Positions 44,996 to 55,224 of a DNA stretch of 64,000 bases are shown here, piece after piece (positions within the stretch are counted from its first letter, which is position 1; every line of letters begins with the position of its first letter). The stretch is taken from assembly GCF_023283945.1 (NCBI RefSeq), contig NZ_JAKIKW010000005.1:1-64000 (forward strand). The letters run 5' to 3'. The notes beneath the pieces are model-generated. The model was not told the DNA's origin. It did no database searches and saw only the letters and a list, made by a program, of their open reading frames with translations. The position numbers were made by a program, and so were the translations under genes. Source of the DNA: Shewanella gelidimarina (GTDB lineage: Bacteria; Pseudomonadota; Gammaproteobacteria; Enterobacterales; Shewanellaceae).

Positions 44996-47143
44996 ATGCG
45001 TAAGTCTATCCTCACTACGGCTATTTTGGCCAGTTTAACGATCACCGGTTGTTCAGAAGTCTCTGGAAACAAAGATATTACTCCACCAGCCATGAACGCA
45101 ACAGAAGTCAGTAACACACAGGTAAAAGTGAGCAATGTATTAATGCAGCAGAGTCGTTTGCAGTATCAAGCACCAGAGTTCGATCAAATTACCTTCGCTG
45201 ATTATGCTCCCGCCTTTACACAAGGGATCGCTGAGCATGATGCCGACATTGCTAAAATAATGAACAATAAGCAAGCGCCGGAATTTGACAACACCATAGT
45301 GGCGATGGAAAAAGCAGGCAGCTTACTGACTCGAGTTTCTAAAACGTTCTTTAGCCTTGCCAGTGTTAACTCTTCCGATAAAGTACAAGCTTTAGAAGCA
45401 GAGTTAGCCCCGAAGTTATCGGCACATTGGGACAATATCTATCTCAACCCCGAACTGTTTGCTCGTGTTGAAGCTGTGTATCAGTCACGTGATACATTAT
45501 CTGCTACGGATAAGCGTTTAGTGGAATTCTACTACCAGAATTTTGATCGCGCTGGTGCCAAGTTATCAGATGCAGATAAAACCACAATGCGCGACCTCAA
45601 TGGCCAGCTGGCCAGCCTGACTACCGCGTTTTCAAAAAACGTGATGAACGCGTTTAAAAATGAAGTGGTTATCGTCACCGATAAAGCCGAGCTCGATGGC
45701 TTGTCTAACGCCGAAATTGCGACCTTAGCACAAGCAGCTAAAGACGCAGGCAAAGAAGGGTATTTAATCACCCTAGTCAACACCACTCGCCAGCCTATTC
45801 TTTCTAGCCTCAACAACCGTGCTCTGCGCCAACGTGTATGGGAAACCTCAGCAAATCGTGCAATGGATGCCAACGGTCCCAATATTATTAAGCAATCGCA
45901 CCTGCATTCCAAGAAAGCCGCGTTACTCGGCTATGACTCATGGGCTGCCTATACCGTTGCCGACCAAATGGCCAAAACACCCACCGCCGTGTACGAGATC
46001 TTGGACGATTTGGCCCCTAAAGCGGTAGTCAAAGCGAAACAGGAAGCGGCCGATATTCAAGCTGAAATAGCCAAAACAGGTGCGACATTTGAGCTAGCTC
46101 CCTGGGATTGGGCTTATTTTGCCGAGAAAGTACGTAAAGAGAAGTATGATCTAGACCAGAGTCTAGTCACTCCCTATTTCGAGTTTAACCGTGTACTAAA
46201 CGATGGCATGTTCTTCGCTATGGAAAAGCTGTACGGCATTACGGTTAAGCCGCGTACAGATTTACCTGTGTGGAATGAGGATGTGTCAGCTTACGAAATT
46301 TTCAATAAAGATAATTCATCCATCGGCATCTTTTATCTCGACCCATATGCTCGAGAAGGAAAGAGTGGCGGCGCATGGATGGATGAGTTTGTGACGCAAA
46401 GCGGTTTGTTAGGCACTAAACCCGTTGTCTATAACGCGCTCAACATTCCAAAGCCCGCATCGGGCCCAACCCTGATGACCTTCGATGAAGTGACCACCAT
46501 GTTCCATGAGTTTGGTCATGCCGTTCACGGTTTATTCTCTGATGTGAAATACCCAAGTTTAGCGGGCACGGCCACTCCACGTGACTTTGTCGAGTTTCCA
46601 TCTCAAGCCAATGAAGACTGGGCAATAGATCCACAGGTGATTGCCAACTACGCTAAGCATTACCAAACGGGTGAACCGATTCCGGCCGCACTCTTGTCTA
46701 AAGTGTTGGCTGCTAACAAGTTTGGAACAGGCTTCAATACCACTGAATATCTCGCTGCTGCTATTTTGGATATGGAATGGCACTCAATTTCAGTAGATAC
46801 TAAAATTGATGATGTGGAAAAGTTTGAACATCAAGCGCTAGCTAAACACGGTATCGATTTTTCACCGGTGCCTTCACGTTATAAATCAGCGTACTTTAGC
46901 CATGCTTTTGCCGGTGGATATTCTGCTGGTTACTACGCCTATCTATGGACCGAAGTCTTTGCCGCTGATGCATTCGATTACATGAGCCATAACGGCGGTT
47001 TGTCATTGGAGAACGGTAACAAGTTCCGCGATAATGTACTTTCTAAAGGTAACAGTGAAGATTTGATGCAAGATTACATCAAATTTACCGGCAGAAAACC
47101 CAGCGTAGATGCTCTACTCAAGCATCGTGGATTAGTAGACTAA
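44996..47143 (+). CDS. M3-family metallopeptidase lipoprotein (Dcp-like)
   Basis: A 715-residue zinc peptidase of the M3 (thimet oligopeptidase/peptidyl-dipeptidase Dcp) family. The lipoprotein signal is SILTTAILASLTITGC, so it is envelope-located, whereas Escherichia coli Dcp is soluble. The zinc site is HEFGH (about residue 504) in FHEFGHAVHGLF, with the downstream glutamate in FVEFPSQANEDWA. The helix-rich N-terminal part is normal. I chose the ATG at 44996, after AAAGGGAA; a frame starting at 44966 lacks a ribosome binding site and a signal peptide. The paralogue at 48319 lies just beyond tdk. Confidence 0.9.
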   Translation: MRKSILTTAILASLTITGCSEVSGNKDITPPAMNATEVSNTQVKVSNVLMQQSRLQYQAPEFDQITFADYAPAFTQGIAEHDADIAKIMNNKQAPEFDNTIVAMEKAGSLLTRVSKTFFSLASVNSSDKVQALEAELAPKLSAHWDNIYLNPELFARVEAVYQSRDTLSATDKRLVEFYYQNFDRAGAKLSDADKTTMRDLNGQLASLTTAFSKNVMNAFKNEVVIVTDKAELDGLSNAEIATLAQAAKDAGKEGYLITLVNTTRQPILSSLNNRALRQRVWETSANRAMDANGPNIIKQSHLHSKKAALLGYDSWAAYTVADQMAKTPTAVYEILDDLAPKAVVKAKQEAADIQAEIAKTGATFELAPWDWAYFAEKVRKEKYDLDQSLVTPYFEFNRVLNDGMFFAMEKLYGITVKPRTDLPVWNEDVSAYEIFNKDNSSIGIFYLDPYAREGKSGGAWMDEFVTQSGLLGTKPVVYNALNIPKPASGPTLMTFDEVTTMFHEFGHAVHGLFSDVKYPSLAGTATPRDFVEFPSQANEDWAIDPQVIANYAKHYQTGEPIPAALLSKVLAANKFGTGFNTTEYLAAAILDMEWHSISVDTKIDDVEKFEHQALAKHGIDFSPVPSRYKSAYFSHAFAGGYSAGYYAYLWTEVFAADAFDYMSHNGGLSLENGNKFRDNVLSKGNSEDLMQDYIKFTGRKPSVDALLKHRGLVD

Positions 47144-47209
47144 CCTTACTGGTTATTCTGACGTCGGCCAACATCGAATAGCGATCCTAATCCTTGTTAG
47201 TCTAACAAT

Positions 47210-47240
47210 AAGCGGCAACCTTAAAGCTTGCCGCTTTTTT
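47210..47240 (+). terminator. Rho-independent terminator
   Basis: A nine-base stem AAGCGGCAA / TTGCCGCTT followed by a T-run ends the first M3 peptidase transcript. Confidence 0.85.
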
Positions 47241-47275
47241 ATGGCTAGCAAATGGTTAAACAGACACAACAAAAA

Positions 47276-47300
47276 AGCCAGTGGCGGTTAGCGACTGGCT
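47276..47300 (-). terminator. Terminator for tdk
   Basis: AGCCAGT / ACTGGCT with the T-run on the minus-strand side (AAAAAA at 47271-47276 on the plus strand). It lies just downstream of tdk. Confidence 0.75.
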
Positions 47301-47337
47301 TCTAAAGGGTCTCAATTGATGTTAGAACAACAAGAGA

Positions 47338-47916
47338 TTAATCCCAGATAAACTCTCTGAAGTGTTTGCGGCAAACCGACTCGTAGCTTTCATTACCACC
47401 AATAGCGACCTGTTCACCCTCTCGCATTGGCTTGCCATTATCATCTAGACGCACCACCATATTGGCTTTACGACCGCAGTGACAAATCGTTTTCAGCTCG
47501 ACTAACTTATCTGCCCATGCAAGTAAGTATTGGCTACCCGTAAATAACTCACCTTGAAAATCGGTTTTAAGGCCATAACACAGCACTGGAATATCGAGAA
47601 TATCAACCACGTAAGTAAGCTGCTTGACCTGCTCTTTACTTAAAAACTGAGATTCATCGATTAAAATACAGTGCAGCGTTTGCTCATGGTGAGCCGTGTT
47701 GATCATGCTGGTTAAATCATCACCACTGCCAAATACCTGCGCTTCGGTCTCAATGCCAATACGCGAGGACACTTTACCTACACCATATCGATTATCGATT
47801 GACGCTGTCATGACTAAAGTATTCATGCCGCGTTCGCGGTAGTTATATGAAGACTGTAATAGTGAAGTTGACTTACCGGCATTCATTGCCGAATAATAAA
47901 AATAGAGTTGCGCCAA
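47338..47916 (-). CDS. tdk: Thymidine kinase
   Basis: A protein of about 192 residues that phosphorylates thymidine in the salvage route. The opening [20 protein letters not shown] is the P-loop region of type-II thymidine kinases. Further motifs are LIDESQFLS (Walker B-like), the lid [14 protein letters not shown], and the zinc-binding cysteines CHCGRK together with CRKH. I chose a TTG start at 47916 (residue order Leu/Met-Ala-Gln-Leu-Tyr, exactly as in Escherichia coli Tdk) with AAGGA about eight bases upstream; an ATG at 47970 lies in front of that site and is rejected. Confidence 0.92.
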   Translation of the reverse strand: MAQLYFYYSAMNAGKSTSLLQSSYNYRERGMNTLVMTASIDNRYGVGKVSSRIGIETEAQVFGSGDDLTSMINTAHHEQTLHCILIDESQFLSKEQVKQLTYVVDILDIPVLCYGLKTDFQGELFTGSQYLLAWADKLVELKTICHCGRKANMVVRLDDNGKPMREGEQVAIGGNESYESVCRKHFREFIWD

Positions 47917-47970
47917 ACCAAGAGTCCTTAAGGATGAATTCGTTGTTAGTCTAGCATTGTTCGCTAACAA

Positions 47971-48318
47971 AAATCATCCACAACCCACGATATAGTGAGG
48001 CTGATCATCCGTTATGTTTATCACTGCTTTTATCACTCTACGCAGCGTAACCGCCTAGACAATAGCGGCCAGCTAGCGAGTTAACACCGATTTTAAAATC
48101 CACTTAACTCAACATTATTTAGGGCAAGATTAACCACGTCCCCCCCAGTCTGCACTTGCCATACAAAATGACCCTTTTAAATCCATATCAATCGTCAAGA
48201 AAGGCATCAAACACAAAATCAATTCCCCTCCATTCTTAAGCATCAGTTAACAAACAATTGCTAGTGTCACTTGCAGACTCATCAGAACAAATAACTATAA
48301 TGAAGGAATTATCACTCG
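47971..48318. other. Intergenic region upstream of the second M3 gene
   Basis: About 350 bases that separate the tdk and M3 promoters. No gene, repeat or hairpin is supported. Confidence 0.4.
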
Positions 48319-50454
48319 ATGCATAAAACACTCATCGCAGCCGCTATTACTGCAACGCTCGCATTAAGCGCCTGCTCAACGACTAAAAATAATCCAACGG
48401 CAGCGACTATGGTCCAAACTCAGAATCCTTTCTTACAAGCCAGTGTCTTACAATATCAAGCGCCTGATTTTAGCTTGATTAAAGACGAGCACTTTGCCCC
48501 CGCACTTGAACTTGGGATCCGCGAGCATTATCAAGAGATCCTCGACATTGCCAATAATCCAGATGCGGCAACATTCGAAAACACCCTTGTTGCGATGGAA
48601 AAAAGTGGCGAGCTGTTAAACCGCACCTCAAAGGTTTTCTATAACTTGACTGGCTCGAACAGCAACCCAACGTTACGCCAAGTACAAGGTGAGATGGCGC
48701 CAAAAATGGCAGTGCATTCAGATAATATTAATCTCAATCCAGCGTTATTTACTCGCGTAGAGAGTATCTATAACAGCCGAGCTGATCTTAACTTGTCAGC
48801 AGAGGCTAACCGCTTAGTTGAGGTTTACTATCAGCGTTTTGTGCGCGCAGGCGCCAAGCTCAGCGATAGTCAAAAACAGCAGATCCGTGCACTAAACGAA
48901 GAACAATCAACCCTCACAAATGAATTTGCTCAACGCTTAATGAGACTGACCAAAGAGATCGCGATTGTTGTAGACAATAAAGCGCAACTTACCGGTTTGT
49001 CTGATAGCGCTATTCGTGCAGCTGCAGCAGATGCTAACGCCAATGGCCACGACGGTAAGTACCAACTCAACATCACTAACACTACGCGCCAACCGGTGCT
49101 GACTCAGTTAGATAATCGCCAGTTACGTCAGCAAGTGTGGCAAGCCTCGGCCAATCGAGGTCTTGAGGGCGAAAACGAAACTGCTTCTTTTGTTGCGCGT
49201 TTAGCGCAGTTACGAGCGCAGCGCGCTGAACTGCTTGGATTTGATAGCTGGGCTGATTATCGCCTTGCACCACAAATGGCCAAAACACCAGAAGCGGTGT
49301 ATAAAATGTTTGGCTCTATGGTGCCAGCCGTTGTGGCTAACACTAATAAAGAAGCAGCCGATATCCAAGCGATGATAGCAACAACAGGCGGTGACTTTGA
49401 ACTGGCTCCGTGGGACTGGGCGTATTATGCCGAGCTTGTCCGTAAAGATAAGTATGATCTAGACGCTAGCGCTATTCGCCCCTATTTTGAGTTTGACCGC
49501 GTGTTAGAAGACGGCGTGTTCTTCACCCTTAACGCCCTTTATGGCGTGAGTTTAACCCCGCGTCCAGACTTACCCGTTTACCATCAAGATGTTAAAGCCT
49601 ACGAGATGTTTGATGAAGATGGTACTAGCATCGCTATTTTCTACGCCGACTATTTTGCGCGTGAAGGAAAACGTGGCGGCGCTTGGATGAGCTCGTTTGT
49701 AACCCAATCTGAACTGCTAAACAGCAAGCCTGTTGTGGTCAATGTGATGAACATCAAAAAGGCACCTGCGGGAGAACCGACCTTTGTCAGCTACGATGAA
49801 GTGACCACCATGTTCCACGAAATGGGGCATGGCACTCACGGTATGTTCTCTAAGGTCACTTACCCGACGCTTTCTGGCACTGCAGTTTCACGCGATTTCG
49901 TTGAGTTTCCATCAACCTTCGAAGAAGATTGGGCGGCGCACCCTAAGGTGTTAGCCAATTATGCCAAACACTATCAAACCGGTGAGCCCATTCCAGAAGC
50001 GTTACTGCATAAGCTGCTTAAATCACGTAGCTTTAACCAAGGCTTCGATACGCTTGAATATATGTCAGCCGCCCTGCTTGATTTAGAATGGCACTCACTT
50101 AACGCTGCTGCGCCACTGCAAGATGTCGCCAGCTTTGAAGCCGCGGCGCTGAAAAAGCACGGTGTTGACCTACCCGCTGTGCCGCCAAGATATAAGTCTA
50201 CCTACTTTGCTCATGCGTTCCCGGGCGGCTATTCAGCCAGTTATTACGCTTACATGTGGAGTGAGATCCTGGCTGCAGATGCTTTTGCATATGTGCAAAC
50301 TCAAGGTGGCTTGAATCGTGAAATAGGGATGAAGTTTAGAAAAACCATTCGTGAAGTCGGTAATACTGTGCCGCCGATGGATGCTTATAAAGCCTTTAGA
50401 GGTCAAGAGCCAACCACTGAAGCATTGCTTAAGCGTCGTGGCCTAAACGACTAA
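48319..50454 (+). CDS. M3-family metallopeptidase lipoprotein, paralogue 2
   Basis: A 711-residue M3 peptidase with the same layout as the 44996-47143 gene, including a lipoprotein signal (AAAITATLALSAC) and the zinc motif HEMGH (about residue 500) in FHEMGHGTHGMF. The two proteins align along their full length by eye, for example in FEFDRVLEDGVFF and PPRYKSTYFAHAFPGGYSA. They are clearly paralogues, diverged well beyond a recent copy. AAGGAA precedes the ATG at a normal distance. Confidence 0.9.
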   Translation: MHKTLIAAAITATLALSACSTTKNNPTAATMVQTQNPFLQASVLQYQAPDFSLIKDEHFAPALELGIREHYQEILDIANNPDAATFENTLVAMEKSGELLNRTSKVFYNLTGSNSNPTLRQVQGEMAPKMAVHSDNINLNPALFTRVESIYNSRADLNLSAEANRLVEVYYQRFVRAGAKLSDSQKQQIRALNEEQSTLTNEFAQRLMRLTKEIAIVVDNKAQLTGLSDSAIRAAAADANANGHDGKYQLNITNTTRQPVLTQLDNRQLRQQVWQASANRGLEGENETASFVARLAQLRAQRAELLGFDSWADYRLAPQMAKTPEAVYKMFGSMVPAVVANTNKEAADIQAMIATTGGDFELAPWDWAYYAELVRKDKYDLDASAIRPYFEFDRVLEDGVFFTLNALYGVSLTPRPDLPVYHQDVKAYEMFDEDGTSIAIFYADYFAREGKRGGAWMSSFVTQSELLNSKPVVVNVMNIKKAPAGEPTFVSYDEVTTMFHEMGHGTHGMFSKVTYPTLSGTAVSRDFVEFPSTFEEDWAAHPKVLANYAKHYQTGEPIPEALLHKLLKSRSFNQGFDTLEYMSAALLDLEWHSLNAAAPLQDVASFEAAALKKHGVDLPAVPPRYKSTYFAHAFPGGYSASYYAYMWSEILAADAFAYVQTQGGLNREIGMKFRKTIREVGNTVPPMDAYKAFRGQEPTTEALLKRRGLND

Positions 50455-50476
50455 GACTTAAATAGCCCCCACAAAA

Positions 50477-50505
50477 AAGCCGCTCTCAACTGAGAGCGGC
50501 TTTTT
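50477..50505 (+). terminator. Rho-independent terminator
   Basis: A strong 11-bp stem AAGCCGCTCTC / GAGAGCGGCTT with an A-run and a T-run. It ends the second M3 gene and may also serve the convergent NhaC gene. Confidence 0.88.
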
Positions 50506-50589
50506 AATGCCTTACGATAAGCGCAATCAACACACTAACGGCTTATCGCTACACTTTGCTATCTAAGCTATTTAAACTTTTATCGCTAA

Positions 50590-52161
50590 CTAAGCCGTGG
50601 TTCGCTGGCAAGATTTAATCCGCAGTATTATCACGCTAATCACAAACAGCACACTACAGGTCAATAAGCCGGCATACACTGATTCAGTGAAGCCGAGTAC
50701 GATATAACCGCCTAAGCTAATACCTGCGACAATGAGTGCATAAGGTAACTGCGTCATCACATGGTCGATGTGATGACAGTTTGCACCGGTTGACGACAAA
50801 ATTGTGGTATCAGAAATAGGTGAACAATGGTCACCAAACACAGCACCCGCTAGCACAGCTGCAAGCATTGGCAACATCATGCTCGTATGGCTGCCCATCG
50901 CCATATCAGCGGCAATAGGTAACATAATACCGAATGTGCCCCAGCTCGTTCCCGTCGAGAACGCTGTTAAGCCTGCCAAGATAAAGAGGACTGCTGGCAA
51001 CATCGCAAACGGAATATTACCGGTCGCTAAGCTCGCCATATACTTGCCGGTCTCAAGCTCACCAATAACGCCTGAAATCGTCCATGCAAATACCAATATA
51101 TAGATTGCTGGCAACATAGACTTAATGCCTTCGACCAAGCCTTTAACGATCATCTTCTTATCTACACCTTGGTAAATAATAAGCGCTAGCGTCACGGCTA
51201 AACCAATTAAAGCACCAAAGAATAGTGATGAACCAACGTCAGTATTTTCAAACGCGCCAATCAGGCTAAAGGTTTCGTTTTTAGCGGCAAGCGCATCACC
51301 ACCACTACTGACCATAAAGTAGAATGTGGCAAACACCAGTACCGTAATAGGCAAAAACAAGCCGATGATTTTACCCGTATCAGCTTCTGGTAATCCAGAG
51401 CTAGCACCCGGTGGTAATCCTTTAGATTCATCATAAAGGCTACCTTTTTGTGCATTAAGCTCATGTTGACGCATAGGGCCAATATCGAGTCCCATGAGTG
51501 CGACACACAGTAGCAGTAATAACGCGAAAATAGCGTAGAAGTTCATCGGGATCATCTGCACAAATGTGCTCAAATGTCCTGTATCAGTAAATCCATGTGC
51601 TGTTAATATGCCACCAATCAAGGCAATAATGTACGCGCCCCAGCTCGATACCGGAGATATCACACAGATAGGTGCAGCCGTTGAATCCAGCAGATAAGCA
51701 AGCTTACTACGCGAGATATAGTAACGGTCTGTTAGCGGTCTTGCGACGCTACCCACCACTAAGCTATTAAAGTAGTCATCAATAAACACCACGCAACCAA
51801 GGAACATGGTCAGCAGCTTGGCATCACGCTTATTGCGGATATGTTTGCGTGCCCACTCAGCAAACGCGCGAGCCGAACCGCTCACGGTAATGAGCGCGGT
51901 GATCATTCCCAGCACAATCAGGAAGCCAATAATATATAGGTTCCAGCTGTTGAGTGCGCCATCATCCCACACCAGTGACATGACTTTTGTACCCACGTAT
52001 TGGGCAGTGTTTGCGGCAGAGAAATCTGTCAGCAGTAACGCACCCAGTAGGATCCCCACCCCAAGAGAAAGTAAAACACGACGGGTTAACATCGCCAGTA
52101 CGATTGCCACTACCGGAGGCAGCAACGAAAGTGCCGAATCGGCATAACTTAAAATTGTCAT
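50590..52161 (-). CDS. NhaC-family Na+/H+ antiporter
   Basis: A 523-residue inner-membrane secondary transporter with about twelve hydrophobic segments. Family blocks are MFLGCVVFIDDYFNSLVVGSVARPLTDRY, LLDSTAAPICVISPVSSWGAYI and FSTGTSWGTFGIMLPIA together with FGDHCSPISDTTILSSTGANC. These are the conserved ion-site regions of the NhaC-like family. By family it exchanges sodium for protons, but some members use other substrates. It stands alone, convergent with the M3 gene. Confidence 0.85.
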   Translation of the reverse strand: MTILSYADSALSLLPPVVAIVLAMLTRRVLLSLGVGILLGALLLTDFSAANTAQYVGTKVMSLVWDDGALNSWNLYIIGFLIVLGMITALITVSGSARAFAEWARKHIRNKRDAKLLTMFLGCVVFIDDYFNSLVVGSVARPLTDRYYISRSKLAYLLDSTAAPICVISPVSSWGAYIIALIGGILTAHGFTDTGHLSTFVQMIPMNFYAIFALLLLLCVALMGLDIGPMRQHELNAQKGSLYDESKGLPPGASSGLPEADTGKIIGLFLPITVLVFATFYFMVSSGGDALAAKNETFSLIGAFENTDVGSSLFFGALIGLAVTLALIIYQGVDKKMIVKGLVEGIKSMLPAIYILVFAWTISGVIGELETGKYMASLATGNIPFAMLPAVLFILAGLTAFSTGTSWGTFGIMLPIAADMAMGSHTSMMLPMLAAVLAGAVFGDHCSPISDTTILSSTGANCHHIDHVMTQLPYALIVAGISLGGYIVLGFTESVYAGLLTCSVLFVISVIILRIKSCQRTTA

Positions 52162-52658
52162 TTAATTATTATCTTCGCTAAGTACGAATGGAGGCCGACT
52201 GAACTGGTGGGATATAGCATTGAGAGCTGATTACACCTGTCCTATCAGTAGCGCTCCACAGTAATATTAATGTTCGACATCAATATAAAATCTTCTTATC
52301 TTCCCGATAAGAAATACTATGGCAGTGCTGTTCCTATTTGGTAACAGCCCCAGCAACAAGCCTCGATATGCTATGTCACTTCGGCATCAAATCCTTTCTC
52401 AACAAGTCATAGGCATCACCCTACTTATTGGTACTAATATTGAATGCACCTCTACTTCTAAGGACGTTAAATAGACTGAGCTAATTAACGTGAGTGACAT
52501 AAAAACATAAGCGGCTTTAGGGATGCTACCCTAAAGCCGCTTATCGTGACACAGATCTCAAATATTACCAACTCAAACACATGGCCGATAACAGCCTAGT
52601 AACCTAACGCAAACAACTTGGCGGTTATTAGCTTGTCACGGTTATAATGGCTAATGAG
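52162..52658. other. Intergenic region between etfA and the antiporter
   Basis: About 500 bases without a supportable gene. It contains a perfect 16-bp inverted repeat, ATAAGCGGCTTTAGGG at 52507-52522 and its complement at 52529-52544, with a T-run on the minus-strand side; this probably terminates the etfBA transcript. The rest shows nothing. Confidence 0.55.
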
Positions 52659-53582
52659 TTACAACAGCTCTAATAGCTGTGGAACCGCTTCAAATAGATC
52701 CGCTTCTAATCCATAATCAGCAACCTGAAAAATAGGCGCTTCTGGATCTTTGTTGATAGCCACAATCACTTTTGAATCTTTCATGCCAGCTAGATGCTGG
52801 ATGGCACCCGAAATACCGACAGCAATGTACAAGTCTGGCGCAACAATTTTACCTGTTTGACCCACTTGCAGATCGTTAGGTACAAAGCCTGCATCGACTG
52901 CAGCGCGAGATGCACCCAATGCACCCCCTAATTTATCAGCAAGTTGCTCTAAGATACCGAAGTTCTCACTGTTGCCCATTGCTCGACCGCCGGACACAAT
53001 AACAGAAGCATTACCCAATTCAGGGCGCTCTGATACCGTTAGGCTTTGAGATATGAACTCAACTTGAGGTGCAACCTCTTGTGTCAGTGTCACTAATTCA
53101 GCACTACCATCGCTTGCAACCGCATCAAATGCACTTGAGCGTACCGTCATCACTTTTTTGTCATCCAAACTCTGGACTGTGGCTAACGCGCTACCCGCAT
53201 AGATAGGGCGGACAAACGTATCGCTACTCACCACTGCGATCACTTCTGATAGCTGGTTAACATCGAGTAAAGCTGCAACGCGAGGCAATACATCTTTACC
53301 ATGGCTTGATGCCGCAGCAAGAACATGCTCATAGTCCGCTGCAACGTCGGTGACTACATCGGCAGTATTTTCTGCTAGGCCATTGGCATAAACAGCGGCA
53401 TCGGCAACTAAGACTTTGCGTACGCCATTGAGCTGTTGTGCGCTGCTCACCGCATCATTACAGTTGTGACCGATGACTAATACATCAATGTCGCCACCAA
53501 TCGCTTGACCACAAGCAACCACTTTAGCGGTATCCAGTTTTAAACTGGCGTTATCGTGTTCTGCTAATACTAAAATTGCCAT
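52659..53582 (-). CDS. etfA: Electron transfer flavoprotein alpha subunit
   Basis: A 307-residue FAD-binding subunit of the ETF heterodimer. It carries electrons from acyl-CoA and other dehydrogenases to the ETF-quinone oxidoreductase. The C-terminal FAD domain is clear: [39 protein letters not shown], then [29 protein letters not shown]. The start overlaps the etfB stop by one base (TAATG). Length is normal. A long hairpin follows. Confidence 0.94.
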   Translation of the reverse strand: MAILVLAEHDNASLKLDTAKVVACGQAIGGDIDVLVIGHNCNDAVSSAQQLNGVRKVLVADAAVYANGLAENTADVVTDVAADYEHVLAAASSHGKDVLPRVAALLDVNQLSEVIAVVSSDTFVRPIYAGSALATVQSLDDKKVMTVRSSAFDAVASDGSAELVTLTQEVAPQVEFISQSLTVSERPELGNASVIVSGGRAMGNSENFGILEQLADKLGGALGASRAAVDAGFVPNDLQVGQTGKIVAPDLYIAVGISGAIQHLAGMKDSKVIVAINKDPEAPIFQVADYGLEADLFEAVPQLLELL

Positions 53583-54331
53583 TAGATCACCTTCGCTTCA
53601 TTCTTTAACTTTTCAACCAACTCTTCTACAGAAGACACCATTACGCCCGCGCTACGTTCAGCGGGTGGAGTCACTTTAAGGACTGTCTGGTGAGACTTTA
53701 AGGTCACATCGAAATCTGCAGGAGTCAGTGTTTCAAGTGGCTTACGTTTAGCTTTCATGATGTTAGGCAATTTTGCGTAACGAGGCTCATTTAAACGTAG
53801 GTCGGCGGTAACCACTGCAGGTAAAGGTAGCATCAGTGTTTGCAGGCCACCGTCAACTTCGCGAGTGACCGTGAGCTGATCAGCATTCATCTTGATTTCA
53901 GAGGCAAACGTTGCTTGTGGCATTTTGCCAATAGCCGCTAACATTTGACCTGTTTGATTGTTATCGCTATCGATTGATTGCTTACCCAAAATGACCAAGT
54001 CGACTTGCTCTTTTTTCTGTACCGCATGTATAAGCTTAGCCACAGACAAAGGCACAAGGTCTTCATCAGTCAGAATATGAATAGCGCGGTCAGCACCTAA
54101 TGCTAGCGCGGTTCTCAATTGCTCCTGCGAAGCTTTTGGTCCAATACTCATGACGATCACTTCAGAAGCACTTCCCGCTTCTTTTAAACGAACGGCTTCT
54201 TCTACTGCAATCTCACAAAACGGGTTAATCGCCATTTTTAGGTTTGCGGTATCGATACTCGTATTGTCAGCATTAACCCTGACTTTTACATTGGCATCGA
54301 CGACACGTTTTACTGGCACCAATACTTTCAT
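53582..54331 (-). CDS. etfB: Electron transfer flavoprotein beta subunit
   Basis: A 249-residue protein that binds AMP and shapes the FAD site of ETF. Typical segments are [37 protein letters not shown] and [24 protein letters not shown]. It is transcribed before etfA, the usual order. No other fatty-acid-oxidation gene is adjacent. GAAGGAAG lies in front of the ATG. Confidence 0.94.
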   Translation of the reverse strand: MKVLVPVKRVVDANVKVRVNADNTSIDTANLKMAINPFCEIAVEEAVRLKEAGSASEVIVMSIGPKASQEQLRTALALGADRAIHILTDEDLVPLSVAKLIHAVQKKEQVDLVILGKQSIDSDNNQTGQMLAAIGKMPQATFASEIKMNADQLTVTREVDGGLQTLMLPLPAVVTADLRLNEPRYAKLPNIMKAKRKPLETLTPADFDVTLKSHQTVLKVTPPAERSAGVMVSSVEELVEKLKNEAKVI

Positions 54332-54669
54332 AGGGCTTCCTTCTTACGTCGCTTAATGAACGGGATTATGCGAATAGCTACTTATATATCACAGCAACTA
54401 TTACAGAAATTAGAGTCACTTTACGTGCTGTTGACGTTAACGTCAACATGCAGCCGAACGACTGTCACATTAATCTAAATAGATAAGCAGTAATTGACCG
54501 ATACCGATAACATTTGAGAAATATAATCACTGTTTTTACAAATTAATCTTAATTAATATATTTTATTCTCAATTAAATTGAAATTTTATTTGATCCTTAT
54601 CGAAATAGTTCCTATTATTTGGGGCAGAATATAAAAATACTTTTCTATCTTAATTGGACATCTATCACT

Positions 54670-55062
54670 ATGAACGAATTTTTAGATATATTGACCCACG
54701 GTCGCCGTTTTAAAGCTGCGGTTAAAGAGTTATCTCTTGAAGAGTTAAAAGATCTTGCTGTGAAGCTCGAAAAAATTATCGAAGAAAAAGCATCTCAAGC
54801 TGAAGCAGAAAGTGAAGCTATGGCCGAACGTAATGCTAAAATTGAAGAAATTCGTCAACAAATGGAAGCGATTGGCTTATCAGTTGACGATATTGGTGGT
54901 GTAGGCATTAAAGCAGCACCTAAGAAACGTGCTCCACGTCCAGCGAAATACCAAATTGAAGTCAATGGTGAAATGGTTCAGTGGACTGGCCAAGGCCGTA
55001 TGCCAACCGTATTCAAAAATGAATTAGAAAAAGGTCGTACAATGGAAGACTTTCTTATATAA
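54670..55062 (+). CDS. hns: H-NS family nucleoid-associated protein
   Basis: A 130-residue DNA-bridging protein. The N-terminal oligomerisation part is a coiled coil (LKDLAVKLEKIIEEKASQAEAESEAMAERNAKIEEIRQQM). The C-terminal DNA-binding domain carries the conserved loop WTGQGRMPTVFKN. It silences AT-rich, often foreign DNA. I chose the ATG at 54670, which gives the standard length and opening MNEFLDILTHGRRF; a longer frame to 54619 has no support. The AT-rich upstream region could itself be bound by H-NS. Confidence 0.9.
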   Translation: MNEFLDILTHGRRFKAAVKELSLEELKDLAVKLEKIIEEKASQAEAESEAMAERNAKIEEIRQQMEAIGLSVDDIGGVGIKAAPKKRAPRPAKYQIEVNGEMVQWTGQGRMPTVFKNELEKGRTMEDFLI

Positions 55063-55084
55063 GTTTCCATTTACTTCCTATAAA

Positions 55085-55109
55085 AACCCAGCGCTTGCTG
55101 GGTTTTTTT
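55085..55109 (+). terminator. Rho-independent terminator after hns
   Basis: AACCCAGC / GCTGGGTT with a four-base loop and seven T residues after the stem. Confidence 0.92.
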
Positions 55110-55224
55110 GTTAATACTCATCACGTAATTACATTCGGCGTTACAATTACTGCTTAGTAATTGCTATTAAGTTAAGGTACTCTCACACTTCCCCCCTACT
55201 CTTCTAACAAACATAAGTACGATA

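Noticed and set aside
47917..47970. Longer N-terminus of thymidine kinase from an ATG at 47970
   Set aside because: The extra 18 residues have no counterpart in Tdk and would place the good ribosome binding site inside the gene.
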